In this document: in pieces, positions 46,439 through 55,415 of the stretch
How the letters are laid out: the number at the start of each line of letters is the position of its first letter
Position numbering within the stretch: the first letter of the stretch is position 1
DNA from: UBA9926 sp038131595
GTDB lineage: Bacteria; Pseudomonadota; Gammaproteobacteria; Pseudomonadales; Azotimanducaceae
DNA length: 64,000 bases
Assembly (NCBI GenBank): GCA_038131595.1
Contig: JAYPPR010000008.1
Location: forward strand, 806,001-870,000
Reading direction: 5' to 3'
Notes under the pieces: model-generated
Told to the model about the DNA's origin: nothing
The model's input: the letters and a program-made list of their open reading frames with translations, nothing else
Database searches by the model: none
Translations under genes and position numbers: made by a program

Positions 46439-46507
46439 GACAGTTCTGCAATAGACTGAATCTAAGATCAACGGAATTGACGAAATATTCCTACTCATTA
46501 ATTCCGA

Positions 46508-46975
46508 TTAAGGCGTCAGATCTCTTATGTAACCAAACTTTGACTCATAGTGGATCGTTGGTGTCCCTGTCGCCCTAAGCAACTCAACTGCCTCTTGGGA
46601 TACCTCCCCGTAAAGCTCTACAGTAAAGGCGTCAAGTAAAGGGCTTACCTCGCTCAAGTACTGCTGTAAAGGCGGGTTTTCTAAGTGGAAGATCAGCGAG
46701 TGGCTGTCAGCATAGACCTCTGTCCAAACAAAACCTAGCGGATCAGCAGGATCTTGATCAAAAGTGTGCAGAAGCATTCCTGGCTCAGTTGCCATGACGG
46801 CCTTATCGGCTGCTTGTGACAAACGAATAACCTCTGCCGACTGATCCGGTAGCGCATGTAACCTAGCTATCAAAACAAACGGTTTCTGCGTAGTCGCTGC
46901 CTCCGCTGAACTGGTTTCAGCCAATGCTCCCGATATCCAACAGAAGTAGAGAAAACTGAGCAGCAAGTACTTCAT
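46508..46975 (-). CDS. Secreted ABM-superfamily (antibiotic biosynthesis monooxygenase-like) protein
   Basis: 155 aa with a clear signal peptide (MKYLLLSFLYFCWISGALAE). The mature part fits the ferredoxin-like ABM fold: FVLIARLHALPDQSAEVIRLSQAADKAVMATEPGMLLHTF, FVWTEVYADSHSLIFHLENPPLQQYL. ABM proteins vary widely in function and most are cytoplasmic, so export is unusual. It is encoded against the two MotA-like genes. Function unknown. Confidence 0.7.
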   Translation of the reverse strand: MKYLLLSFLYFCWISGALAETSSAEAATTQKPFVLIARLHALPDQSAEVIRLSQAADKAVMATEPGMLLHTFDQDPADPLGFVWTEVYADSHSLIFHLENPPLQQYLSEVSPLLDAFTVELYGEVSQEAVELLRATGTPTIHYESKFGYIRDLTP

Positions 46976-47210
46976 AAACTTATCCTTTAATTTCAGAGCA
47001 GACTAAATGAGTAGGTCACTTGAATCAATCATCTGTTCGCAGCTCACATGCTTGGCAACTTCTCACACGCGTCCCTCTCGTGCTAACCACCCGCTCGCAA
47101 ACTTCCAGCATGGTATCGACTGCCCACTTATCCTATTGCCGCAGAACTAGCTAACAGGGGATTAACGCCAAATAATAAGAAATACCGCGTTCATCCTCTG
47201 GAGTTAATTC

Positions 47211-48131
47211 ATGTCTAAAAAGATCTCTGCACTAATCGTCTTTGGTCTCTGCGCTTCCCTCTTCTACTTGTCCGAACTCAAGCTGGAGCGGTTGGTGGAG
47301 ATAAACAGCATCGTCATAGTCTTCGGTAGTCTCTTTCCCATCGTTTTTTTCTTAGCAAGGAGCGGAGCAGCACACTGGTCTGAATCTATGTCAGCGCTTG
47401 GGGTTCCTCTTGGCCTGTTGGGCGGCACCATTGGTGTCACAGGGATGAGTGCTTGGTTGACTGATTACAGGCTGCCTACCCAGCGACCTCAATCATGCTA
47501 CTTACCGTCTTGTATGGTGGGATTGTGTCCGCGTTTGGGTATTTCGCGATTGGCAGGTCAGAAAAACTAAACGGTCGGCTATCAAGAACCGATCAGATTT
47601 TAGCTCTTTTCCCATTTGCCTTCATCATCCTATGGATGATGATTGATGCAGGCGGTGTCTCAACATTTTTATCAATAGAGGCCGTTAGCGTATTTTTTTG
47701 CAGTTTTCGCCTCGCAAGTCTTTCTTGGCAAACGATTTAGTTTGCAACGTGTGACCGAAGGGGCTTTGTTTTCAGCCATCCTTTGCTTGGTACTCGCATT
47801 GATTCAATGGTACAGCTCTGGTGAGCTTGATCGCGATGCCATTAATCTGGCCATTAATGGGCTGAACTACGGATTAATCATTTACATCTTTGCTTATGTA
47901 ATCTCACGGTCCAAAGGGGATAAGGAATCAAACAAAATAGAGACGGGTAGAGCTAACTGGCACTGGATGGAAGTGACAGCGTTCATGATCTTTATGTTGT
48001 TTGCGCCAGAGACCCTAAGAGAAACACTCATGAACGAGCAGGATGATGAAGCGCAGGTTGAGGAAACTGAACTTCTTGAACAAAGGCTTGCCCGCCTAGA
48101 GCAGCGTATTTCCGACATTGAGAACCAGTGA
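47211..48131 (+). pseudogene. MotA-like integral membrane protein 2, two frameshifts
   Basis: ATG at 47211 (MSKKISALIVFGLCASLFYL). Shifts occur near 47485 (LPTQR/TSIMLLTVLYGG) and near 47695, in a seven-T run before AVFASQVFLGKRF. Joined, it is about 305 aa with 8-9 hydrophobic helices and a C-terminal coiled coil EETELLEQRLARLEQRISDIE. It shares INSIVIVFG and LLTVLYG with MotA-like protein 1 (45877-46398), so the two are paralogs, and a third remnant exists at 41052-41170. Confidence 0.7.
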
Positions 48132-48196
48132 CTAGTTTGGGCCTAACTCACTGGCTATAACATTGTGATCAGGCGTCAAGATCCCAGCCCGGTGGC

Positions 48197-48260
48197 GAGT
48201 GAATATCTGTCTGAGTTGAATTGTGCCTGAACGGATACATAAAGCGGGGTTTTAACGAAG
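48197..48260 (+). repeat. 62-bp repeat, copy 5
   Basis: GAGTGAATATCTGTCTGAG to AAGCGGGGTTTTAACGAA, with dyad TATCTGT / ACGGATA (one G-T pair). It is 65 bp after the MotA-like gene 2 stop. Confidence 0.85.
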
Positions 48261-48320
48261 GTAGACTTTGGAAGTAACAAGGCAGTCACGAGGGCTGCCT
48301 TGATAGTTTGTTCCTAAGGA

Positions 48321-49045
48321 TTAGTTGTTTCTTGGGTAAAGTTTCAACGTTTGAACCTGAGTGGTGTTCACAACTCTTCTCATGGACCCAGCTGTTCTAT
48401 TAAATTCTGCAACCGCCGGGTGGCTCATAATTTGGCTATTAATCTTATCCATCTCAACAATGGATCTCGCGCCAAACCAAACCCAGTTTGTGAAATTATT
48501 CCGGCCATAACCAATCGATCCAAGTCCATAAGAACGAATGTCAGTATCTTCACTTAGTGCGGAAGTCATCTTCGCAAATGCGGCTGCATAGTCTGCTTGG
48601 TTCTGAGGTTCTACGATCAGATCCCATTTGCTAAATACCGAGTCTTGGCCCCAGTCATTTTCGTCTATTGGAGCCATACCAATGTACTGCGAGACCCGCT
48701 CAACTCCAGCGGCTGCCATCTCGTTTAAGAAGGTAATTGCCGATGGACAACTCCTCATGATTTCAGCTGCCTCTTGCTGATCGGCCGCATTTCTAAAGGT
48801 ATTGATAATAAAATGAGTAGACTGATACCCACCCATTAAATACCTCCCTGATTGAGTCCTGCGTCCGCTGGGTATTTTCTACCACAGTCGGAAGCCCAGA
48901 ATTTATCCATCGCCGCTACAACTGCAGCGGGGTTCGGTGCCGCGAAATGGTAAAACGCGTAAAAAGGTCCGGACATCTCATGATCGTCACCAAAGACAGA
49001 TGTTGAGAACAGAATTAGAGCGGAATAAATCATCTTTTTGAACAT
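48321..49045 (-). pseudogene. Small secreted protein, probably one gene split by a frameshift
   Basis: The first part (48836-49045) has a signal peptide (MFKKMIYSALILFSTSVFGD) then FYAFYHFAAPNPAAVVAAMDKFWASDCGRKYPADAGL. It stops at a TAATG overlap with the second part (48321-48836), which has STHFIINTFRNAADQQEAAEIMRSCPSAITFLNEM and a tail to LKLYPRNN. The two read as one continuous secreted protein of about 240 aa with a frame change near 48838. Translational coupling of two genes is the alternative. Family not named. Confidence 0.55.
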
Positions 49046-49078
49046 TATTTGGTCCTGCGGTGGGTGTCCTTAAAATAT

Positions 49079-49250
49079 TCAACAATATTCTGTGGATAGC
49101 AATATTTGTTCGGCTTTCGCCAGGAGTTCTGAGGCTTTGGCGCTCCCGTCCTCATCAACATCAAAACTAAAACATCCAGACTTACACGAGAAACGACTTG
49201 GCGGATCTGCGTCACCGTTACAACAAGAATCAGTCTCTAAGCGTGCTACT
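49079..49250 (-). pseudogene. Remnant of a Cys-rich, EF-hand-like coding segment
   Basis: A minus-strand frame of about 57 codons ends at TGA 49079-49081. It contains SCCNGDADPPSRFSCKSG and a calcium-loop-like FDVDEDGSAKASELLAKA. No start codon or signal peptide. It may be the lost end of the FG-GAP protein next door or a leftover of a similar gene. Confidence 0.3.
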
Positions 49251-49276
49251 CAACCTCGCTAGGTAGGACCTCTCAC

Positions 49277-51967
49277 CTACTTTTTGCTGTTCTCGGAGTA
49301 GAAAATTTCAAACTTATCTCCTCGTGGGCAGGTGATCACCAAATCGAGGTCTCCATCCCCGTCGGTATCAGGCAAGTAGATTCGATTACAGTTGTAGTCC
49401 TGAAACAAAGCGTTAAACCCTTTCATGGATAGTGACCAGCCAGGATTTAAGTTCTCATGGAAAGCGATAGTGTTGCCGTGCGACGACTCAGATGGCTTTA
49501 GCGTAGACACGATATCCAAATCGCCATCAAGATCTAGATCCAGGAATTGGAAATTCTGATCATGTGTCGCCCCTGTTTCCGGAGGTTGATCCGATGCGAG
49601 GCTGAAGCCACCTCCATCGCTATTTCGCTGGTAAATCGAGATAACGAAAGTGCTGTCTTCTACATGAAATTGGTTGTTCTCGAGCGCGACAAATTCAAGC
49701 TCTCCATTTCGGTCCAAATCAACCATTTCAGTTTCCCAGTAGTGGGTTGCCTCAGGGCTTAGTTCAACTCCGTCATCTCTGATAACACCAGTGATTCCAT
49801 CGATACGAAACCCAAATTCGAGCTCTTCGGGCAAGGCCGAAAAATTAAACGTAGCGTTCTCTTGGAAGTATCCGAAGTTTGAGTAGGAGCGCTTGTAGTT
49901 CGATTCTAGATCAAAGTACTGAGGGTCAATGAAAGCATTGAACAAAATGTCATTAAGGCCATCGTTATCTATGTCTAAAACTTCGGCGTTGTAGATATTA
50001 ATGCCGTAACTATCGGGGTGACTGGTGTCATCGTAGCCTGCAGGATGGTGTACCCGACATTTCTCATCGCAATCAACAACCAGAGCGCGCGGCCAGCCTA
50101 TGTTTTTCATGGTAGCGAACATCAAAAATTCGTTGCGACCATCATGTGGTCTATGTCGCCCGGTGATCCTTCTCGGCAGTCATGTCGCCAGAGTGAAACT
50201 GGGTATCGTTCTTCAGTTGATCATCTGCAGATACCAGGCCTGAGGAAGATCCGAGGAAGAAACTCATTCTGCTGATCGATGGACTATCCTCCGCGTAGGT
50301 CTCATTTTTGTGACCTGCGCCCATAACGATCAGGTCATCGAAACCGTCCAGATTTAAGTCTGCGACCGCCGTATCCCTGGCGCCTAGCGCTTCAGAACTA
50401 GCGATTTTGACAGTAGGAAGTTCCCCTTTCTCTGCGCCGTAGACGCCTACGACTCTAGTCCCAGCACTGCAAAAATTATCGGCCGTCTGGTTCCAGTAAT
50501 TGTTCTCATCAATCGTGAACACTAGATCTTGAAAGCCATCTCCATTGAAATCTCCATACTCGTAACTCTCCATCAGTAGCATATATGGGCAGCCTGCGAG
50601 CTGTTGGTAGTCGAGAGAAAGCAGGCGTTTCAGGGGTTTGGCATCGAAGTGGCTCCTCGCGGTTCTGCTGTCTGTTTGCCACGGTGCAGCTAGGCTATCG
50701 ATGAGATTATTGGGGTCGCGGATCTCTGACAATTCAAAATTTTCATCGATCCTGCCGGCGATTCGCTCAGCAGCCGCCTCAAGCGTTTCGCCGTAGCTAC
50801 TCTCGAATACGTCACCCCACTGGATCGAAGAAGATCGGGCTTCATACATATCCGACGAACACGTGTTTGGCACCAAATTCAGCGACTAAGGTGGTTACAA
50901 AGGCAAAACCGGCCTCAGGATAGTCCGCTTCCAAAACGCTGACTGGACCATCGTCTGCTGCAAAACCTCGGAGTTCAAAAGAAACGCGGCTGAGATAACT
51001 GGGGATTGGCTCGCTCAGGAATGATTCAGATAAGAAATTGGCCGACAAATAATCAGTCTGTGCTCTAACCCACCAGGCTGGTACATTTTCTATCTTCGAT
51101 TTCCTTATCTGTCTTTCGATAAATAATCGAGCCATGCCTCTAGCAGTATTGACCACCCGCTCATTCGGGAGGTCATCCTCTGACTGTTCGAGAAACAGCA
51201 GTTGAATAGGGACAGCTTGACTCAACTGGTCGTATCCCAGAATCAGGGTTCGGTAGTCGTACCCAAACTCGGCTAAGTCGGCCAACTCCTCTGAAATCGC
51301 CAAGATTTCGTCTTGCGAGCAATTTGAAGCCACCAGTTCGCATACTTCATTGAGAAGCAATTCGGGTAAGGAGTCGCCTGCATCCAGGAATATTACGTAG
51401 ACATCACCGCCGCCGAAGAGCTCTCCAGCACTCTCAATAATTTCCGCTACAGATTCCTTGGTTGCACTCGGCTCATTAAATTGCAGGATTTTCGCTTCAG
51501 CCCCTTGCAGTACATCCCACCCTGCGTTTTCGAGGACAGAAAGGAACTGAGTTGACCAAGAGAAAGGAGCGTCCAGGAAATCTTTGATATCAGACTCGCT
51601 TCTTCGTCTGGCGTCAGTAGAAAGTGCGCCTTCGATCAAGGACTGACCAGAGAATCCAAATTGTGATCGAATCAGCAAGAGGCCGTCTGTTAGAGCTTGG
51701 CTTTGACCATCTCCGTCGATGTCCAGGAATTCCTTGTGGGTATGCAAGTAAGCCGAAATTTCCTCCGGCGATTTTCGTTGCGCATCAGCTGCGACTGTCC
51801 CTGAGTTGAGGGACTCTCCTCAAAACCAAAAAGAAACCTAATAGTAAGGAGCCCGTCGGTTAGGCCTTAATCTCACCATCGTCATCGATATCAAATACGG
51901 GGCTAGCAACAGTCGTGTTCGAAAAGAGAACGGTCATTGCCAGGAGAAAGCTAAGTGAAGTTTTCAT
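49277..51967 (-). pseudogene. Exported FG-GAP/VCBS-repeat protein with dockerin-like EF-hand repeats, about four frameshifts
   Basis: Start MKTSLSFLLAMTVLFSNTTVAS at 51967 (signal peptide). Two dockerin-like units follow (FDIDDDGEIKA..., LDIDGDGQSQALTDGLLLIR), each with the ALTDGLLxIRxxFGF pattern. A region of about 280 residues of unknown fold comes next, then several FG-GAP/EF-hand blades (DFNGDGFQDLVF, DLNLDGFDDLIV, DIDNDGLNDILF, DLDLDGDLDIVS, DTDGDGDLDLVI). Frames break near 51885, 51820, 50870 and 50140. The joined product is about 890 aa. Such proteins are usually surface or extracellular and bind calcium. No partner enzyme domain seen. Confidence 0.75.
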
Positions 51968-52124
51968 GCATTCCACCATAATGGCGTCTTATCAAGATAG
52001 TTTTTAATTCTCTGCTCCCGCTCTAATTAGGGTTAGATCCTGCTCGGGCACGGCGTTAGAGCTGCAGTAGTCGTATATAATATCCGAGCTACTGAATTTA
52101 TATGATTTATTTTCAAAAGATATC

Positions 52125-52138
52125 GGATATGCCCCCAA
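52125..52138 (+). repeat. GGATATGCCCCCAA, left copy
   Basis: The 14-mer is identical to 55351-55364 beside the integrase start. The shorter TGCCCCCA also occurs at 55368-55375 and inverted at 55326-55333. Candidate integrase arm-type site marking the left end of the small integrated module. Confidence 0.5.
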
Positions 52139-52174
52139 AAACAATCTCGCCTGTCTGTGTAAATCCGCTGAATC

Positions 52175-52456
52175 ATGAGTAGAGGAGGATATCGCGAAGG
52201 AGCAGGACGCCCTCTAGGGTCCTCAAACAAATGCTCTATCCAGCAGTCTCAGCGCCTGTCAGAGCTTGCAAGGGCACACACAGATGAAGCACTCCTAACA
52301 CTAGTTGATGTCGCCAGAAATGGGCGTACAGATGCCGCTAGAGTCTCTGCAGCTAATGCCCTTCTCGATCGAGCCTACGGCAAACCAGCGGTGATACAAG
52401 AGAATGAGGTAATAGACTTACCGCCTCTGATCATTCAGCGGGCAGAGCCAAGCTAG
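52175..52456 (+). CDS. Small phage/terminase-small-subunit-like protein
   Basis: 93 aa. It begins MSRGGYREGAGRPLGSSNK, the RxGAGRPxG motif found at the start of many phage terminase small subunits and related DNA-binding proteins. It then has an alpha-helical stretch RVSAANALLDRAYGKPAV. It is the only plus-strand gene in the integrase module. No large terminase is present, so a packaging role is unproven. Confidence 0.65.
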   Translation: MSRGGYREGAGRPLGSSNKCSIQQSQRLSELARAHTDEALLTLVDVARNGRTDAARVSAANALLDRAYGKPAVIQENEVIDLPPLIIQRAEPS

Positions 52457-52742
52457 CAATATTTTGCAGCAGCGTGGAAAGAGTAGCAGGAAGCTACTTT
52501 TGAGAGCCAGTATCTTTGGCTAAGTTGATTTTGATACCTGGGCGTTGGTTGTTCGCCGCCGCCCAGGCCGTAGCTAGCAAGCAGTAGGTATTCGACCCGC
52601 TACGTAATCAAGGGTGGAATTCTTTTAAGCGTTCGCCATTACAAACTCTATAAGCAATTGATTTATTTATACTAAGCCGAGATTTTAGGTAGGTATAGGT
52701 CAAGGTGCAGGTATAGGTAAGAGTCTGAGTAAAAGTGCTGGC
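52457..52742. other. Intergenic with hairpin
   Basis: 286 bp without a gene. Contains a perfect 8-bp stem CCTGGGCG / CGCCCAGG at 52537-52567, a likely terminator of one of the convergent genes, and GGTATAGGT-type short repeats at 52690-52725. Confidence 0.5.
52537..52567. terminator. Stem-loop between convergent module genes
   Basis: 8-bp perfect stem with a 15-nt loop and no T tract, between the genes ending at 52456 and 52743. Confidence 0.45.
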
Positions 52743-53167
52743 TCAATCACCTTCGATGACCCTCAGTAGTTTTCCTATCTTGGAGTATCTGAGTGGTTCT
52801 GGCAGGGACCTCCCTCTCGATTCCTTTACCGTCACGACTTCCGCCTCAATTACAACGTTTTTAAATCTGCTCATCGGTAATCTGTCAAGGCGTTTTGTTC
52901 GCGCTGGAAACAGGCTCAGATATTCTCTGAGAAAGTCTCCGCTCTTTGAGACCTTGGATCGTCCATTTTTACCTTTCCCTATGAGTTTTTGACGTTGTAG
53001 TAACGAGGTATCCAAGACCCGAAGCCTTCACCAAACGATGTCACCTTTGAAATGCAAAATGAGCTTGGGCGCTTTATCAAACATTATCGCCGTCTGGTAA
53101 TAATCGATTACGTTGTAATTGCCTGGTCTAATCAACGGCGGTAGATTCTGATCAATCAGGAAGTCAC
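52743..53167 (-). pseudogene. Mobile-element hypothetical protein, two frameshifts, coupled to alpA
   Basis: A GTG at 53167 directly follows the alpA TGA. The first 47 codons read SDFLIDQNLPPLIRPGNYNV ... APKLILHF. Shifts near 53030 (before FGEGFGSW) and near 52997 (YYNVK/KLIGKGKNGR, in an A run) lead into KSGDFLREYLSLFPARTKRLDRLPMSRFKNVVIEAEV. The joined length is about 141 aa. I recall similar proteins beside AlpA and integrases in integrated elements, but the function is unknown. The downstream half alone (52743-53015) is open as 90 codons. Confidence 0.55.
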
Positions 53168-53374
53168 TCACAGCGACTCATCTCTCTCGACTCGAGCTTC
53201 AGTTATCCGCTGATCAACCCAAATCTCAATGTCATCTTCTAACCAGCCAACGCATCTCTCACTTAGCCGAATCGGGCGTGGAAATTTGCCGAGAGCGATT
53301 CTGGAGTAAATGGTCGACCTACCGAGCCCAGTTCGCTTTTTTACTGCAGGAAGTCTTAGGATGATTTTAGCCAT
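53168..53374 (-). CDS. AlpA family transcriptional regulator / excisionase-like protein
   Basis: 68 aa from MAKIILRLPAVKKRTGLG. The N-terminal helix-turn-helix RTGLGRSTIYSRIALGKFPRPIRLSERCVGWLEDDIEIWV is the AlpA/MerR-like signature. AlpA proteins control integrase genes or excision in P4-like elements. The frame extends to 53404, but the family start is MAK. Next to the integrase module and coupled to the following gene. Confidence 0.88.
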   Translation of the reverse strand: MAKIILRLPAVKKRTGLGRSTIYSRIALGKFPRPIRLSERCVGWLEDDIEIWVDQRITEARVERDESL

Positions 53375-53479
53375 GAGCAAATCCTTTGGGACGTTGTTGA
53401 ACATGGCTACCTATTGTTCACATGGCTGTGTGCTTTCAACTGCAATTACAGTGAATGCTGCTGCAATTGCAGTGAACAC

Positions 53480-54103
53480 CTACTTTGTCGCGGCGAGCGT
53501 GCGAGTCGCTTCTGGTAGCTTTCTGGCGAGATTAGATTCGGACATGCCATCATATCCAGCGTATTGCTCACTGAGTGTTTTGATCAGCCGAGTGCTATTT
53601 TCAAAGTCTGGATGGGGGCGCAGACCGGGGGTTTGTCCATTAATATATTCGAGCAGTGCGGCGATGATGTGTTGGTAACAGGTTTCTGATCGCGGACTGA
53701 GTTCTGCTGGTGGTTCTTGATACGTCAAGTTGGCGGGAAATAGGAACGCCGGGCGCTCATTTGGGAACGACTTTTCGATCCAGTCCCTAAGGTCCTTTCC
53801 CAGTACATGCCTCCTCGAGGCTTTTATGCCCCCCAAGACTTCTTTGCCGCCAACCCCATTTTCATCGATGAAGCTCAAGCGCCCCCAAGACATAGCGTCG
53901 TTAATAGCGCGAGAGCGTTCTTCAAACCCCTTCAAGGAATCAAGCCTAAAGACTCCAGATGGAGTTGTTCCATCGAGCAGAGGCTTCGCCTCGCTGGCCA
54001 CATCAGATAAGTTTTCTTCGGTTACACCGCACCAAAGAGCTGCTGCCTGAGGAATTGAGAAGACCCTGTATAAGATCGCGATTTCATCTATATCTGAAGC
54101 CAT
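53480..54103 (-). CDS. Integrase-module hypothetical protein
   Basis: 207 aa, soluble. The N-terminal part has IAILYRVFSIPQAAALWCGVTEENL, then a middle region with RHVLGKDLRDWIEKSFPNERPAFLF and a C-terminal helical region RLIKTLSEQYAGYDGMSESNLARKL that looks like a small winged-helix or HTH segment. I know similar proteins as companions of P4-type integrases but no function. It is 27 bp downstream of the integrase gene. Confidence 0.7.
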   Translation of the reverse strand: MASDIDEIAILYRVFSIPQAAALWCGVTEENLSDVASEAKPLLDGTTPSGVFRLDSLKGFEERSRAINDAMSWGRLSFIDENGVGGKEVLGGIKASRRHVLGKDLRDWIEKSFPNERPAFLFPANLTYQEPPAELSPRSETCYQHIIAALLEYINGQTPGLRPHPDFENSTRLIKTLSEQYAGYDGMSESNLARKLPEATRTLAATK

Positions 54104-54130
54104 AGCTCTGCCTCTGAGGTGCTGATGGGA

Positions 54131-55324
54131 TTAGCTTGCTGTCTCGCTAGCCTTTAGAGTATCCAAATAATCTGCCCACGCTTGCATCATTTCTTTGCGC
54201 TCGTCGAGGTGAGTGGTTCTGTTATATGCGCGCCCCAAAGGGTCACGCACTTGATGGGCAAGTTGCTGTTCAATAATGTCGGGTCGGTATCCAAGAACCT
54301 CATCCAAGATGGTTCGGGCCATCGCTCTAAACCCGTGCCCGCTCATTTCCTCCTTGTCTATTTCCATTCGGCGCATCGCAGACAGAACCGCGTTGTTACT
54401 CATTGGCCGGAACCGACTTCTGGCTCCCGGAAAAACAAATTCGCTTCGACAAGTAAGAGGGTACAGTGCTTCTAGAATCTCACTCGCTTGCCTTGCAAGG
54501 GGTACGATGTGCTCTGTTTGAGTCTTGGTAACCGTGAAGCGCCACTCGGCTGCCTCTAGATCAATATCGGACCAGAGCGCAGAGCGGAGTTCTCCCGGAC
54601 GCACAAATACAAGCGGGGCCAGCTTCAAGGCGCATTGAACGGTCAGCGTTCCTTGGTAAGCGTCAATCATGCGGAGCAGTTCGCCGGTCCGCTTCGGTTC
54701 CGTCACAGCAGCAAGGTGGGTTTTAACGACTGGCTGGAGTGCGCCCTTCAGGTCCAGGGCGATATTTCTGTCGGTCTTACCTGATGCGATTGCATAGCGA
54801 TAAACCTCTCCGACGTTACCGAGTACGCGATGCGCTGTCTCATGAGCACCCCGCTCCTCGATTCTTCGAAGCATCTTCAACAACTCAGGCACGGTGATAT
54901 CTGGCAAGGCTCGACCGCCGACATAGGGAAAGACATTTCTTTCGAGACGATCCAGGACATTCTTTGCGTGTACCGTGCTCCACACACGACTTTTCCCGGT
55001 GTGCCACTCGCGTGCCAGCGCCTCGAATGTATTGCCGTTGTTTAGCGTCTCAGCGGCTCTCTGAGCCTGTTTATGGGCGCTAGGATCGACCCCATTGCTG
55101 AGTTGCGTTCTAGCCTGATCCCGAGCCTCGCGAGCCACTTTGAGACTTCTCTCGGGGTAGGAACCAATGGCGAGCCGCTTCTCTTTACCACCAAAGCGAT
55201 ATTTGAGGCGCCAGAGCTTGCCACCAGCCTTGGTGACCTCAAGATAGAGACCCTTTTCGTCATAAAGCCGGTAATTCTTATCCCTAGGCTTGGCATTGAT
55301 GACCGCAGTGTTGCTAAGCGCCAT
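54131..55324 (-). CDS. P4-type tyrosine integrase
   Basis: 397-aa site-specific recombinase. It has the N-terminal DUF4102 domain (LYDEKGLYLEVTKAGGKLWRL, KRLAIGSYPERSLKVAREAR), a SAM-like core-binding domain at about 95-190 and a catalytic domain. The catalytic residues are visible: Arg in FVRPGELRSA, HxxR in GHGFRAMART, His in QQLAHQVRDP and the nucleophile Tyr in GRAYNRTTH. The gene starts 92 bp from the 3' end of ssrA, the usual target of this integrase type, so the adjacent DNA is an ssrA-associated element. Confidence 0.95.
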   Translation of the reverse strand: MALSNTAVINAKPRDKNYRLYDEKGLYLEVTKAGGKLWRLKYRFGGKEKRLAIGSYPERSLKVAREARDQARTQLSNGVDPSAHKQAQRAAETLNNGNTFEALAREWHTGKSRVWSTVHAKNVLDRLERNVFPYVGGRALPDITVPELLKMLRRIEERGAHETAHRVLGNVGEVYRYAIASGKTDRNIALDLKGALQPVVKTHLAAVTEPKRTGELLRMIDAYQGTLTVQCALKLAPLVFVRPGELRSALWSDIDLEAAEWRFTVTKTQTEHIVPLARQASEILEALYPLTCRSEFVFPGARSRFRPMSNNAVLSAMRRMEIDKEEMSGHGFRAMARTILDEVLGYRPDIIEQQLAHQVRDPLGRAYNRTTHLDERKEMMQAWADYLDTLKASETAS

Positions 55325-55325
55325 T

Positions 55326-55375
55326 TGGGGGCATCTTCCGGAGTTTAATTGGATATGCCCCCAATTATGCCCCCA
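55326..55375. repeat. TGCCCCCA cluster beside the integrase start
   Basis: TGCCCCCA occurs three times: inverted at 55326-55333, direct at 55356-55363 and 55368-55375. Together with 52130-52137 they are candidate integrase arm-binding sites. Confidence 0.5.
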
Positions 55376-55415
55376 GATTCCACGAGAAAGTAATGGACTT
55401 CTGTGGACTTCAATT

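Noticed and set aside
41224..48260. Chromosomal integron with attC sites
   Set aside because: The five repeats have a dyad and follow genes, but lack the RYYYAAC/GTTRRRY core and no IntI-type integrase is in the window. Reported as an unclassified repeat instead.
43530..48838. Programmed ribosomal frameshifting to explain split genes
   Set aside because: The shifts are many, at different sites and without consistent slippery heptamers or downstream structures; decay or sequence error is simpler.
39833..52174. attL copy of the ssrA 3' end
   Set aside because: I looked for parts of the tmRNA 3' sequence (e.g. GGCGGGAGTTGAACC) left of the integrase and saw none longer than about 7 bp. The far end of the island stays undefined.
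52735..52992. Plus-strand 85-codon ORF opposite the alpA-coupled gene
   Set aside because: The minus-strand frame continues recognisable mobile-element protein sequence across the region, so the plus frame is a shadow.
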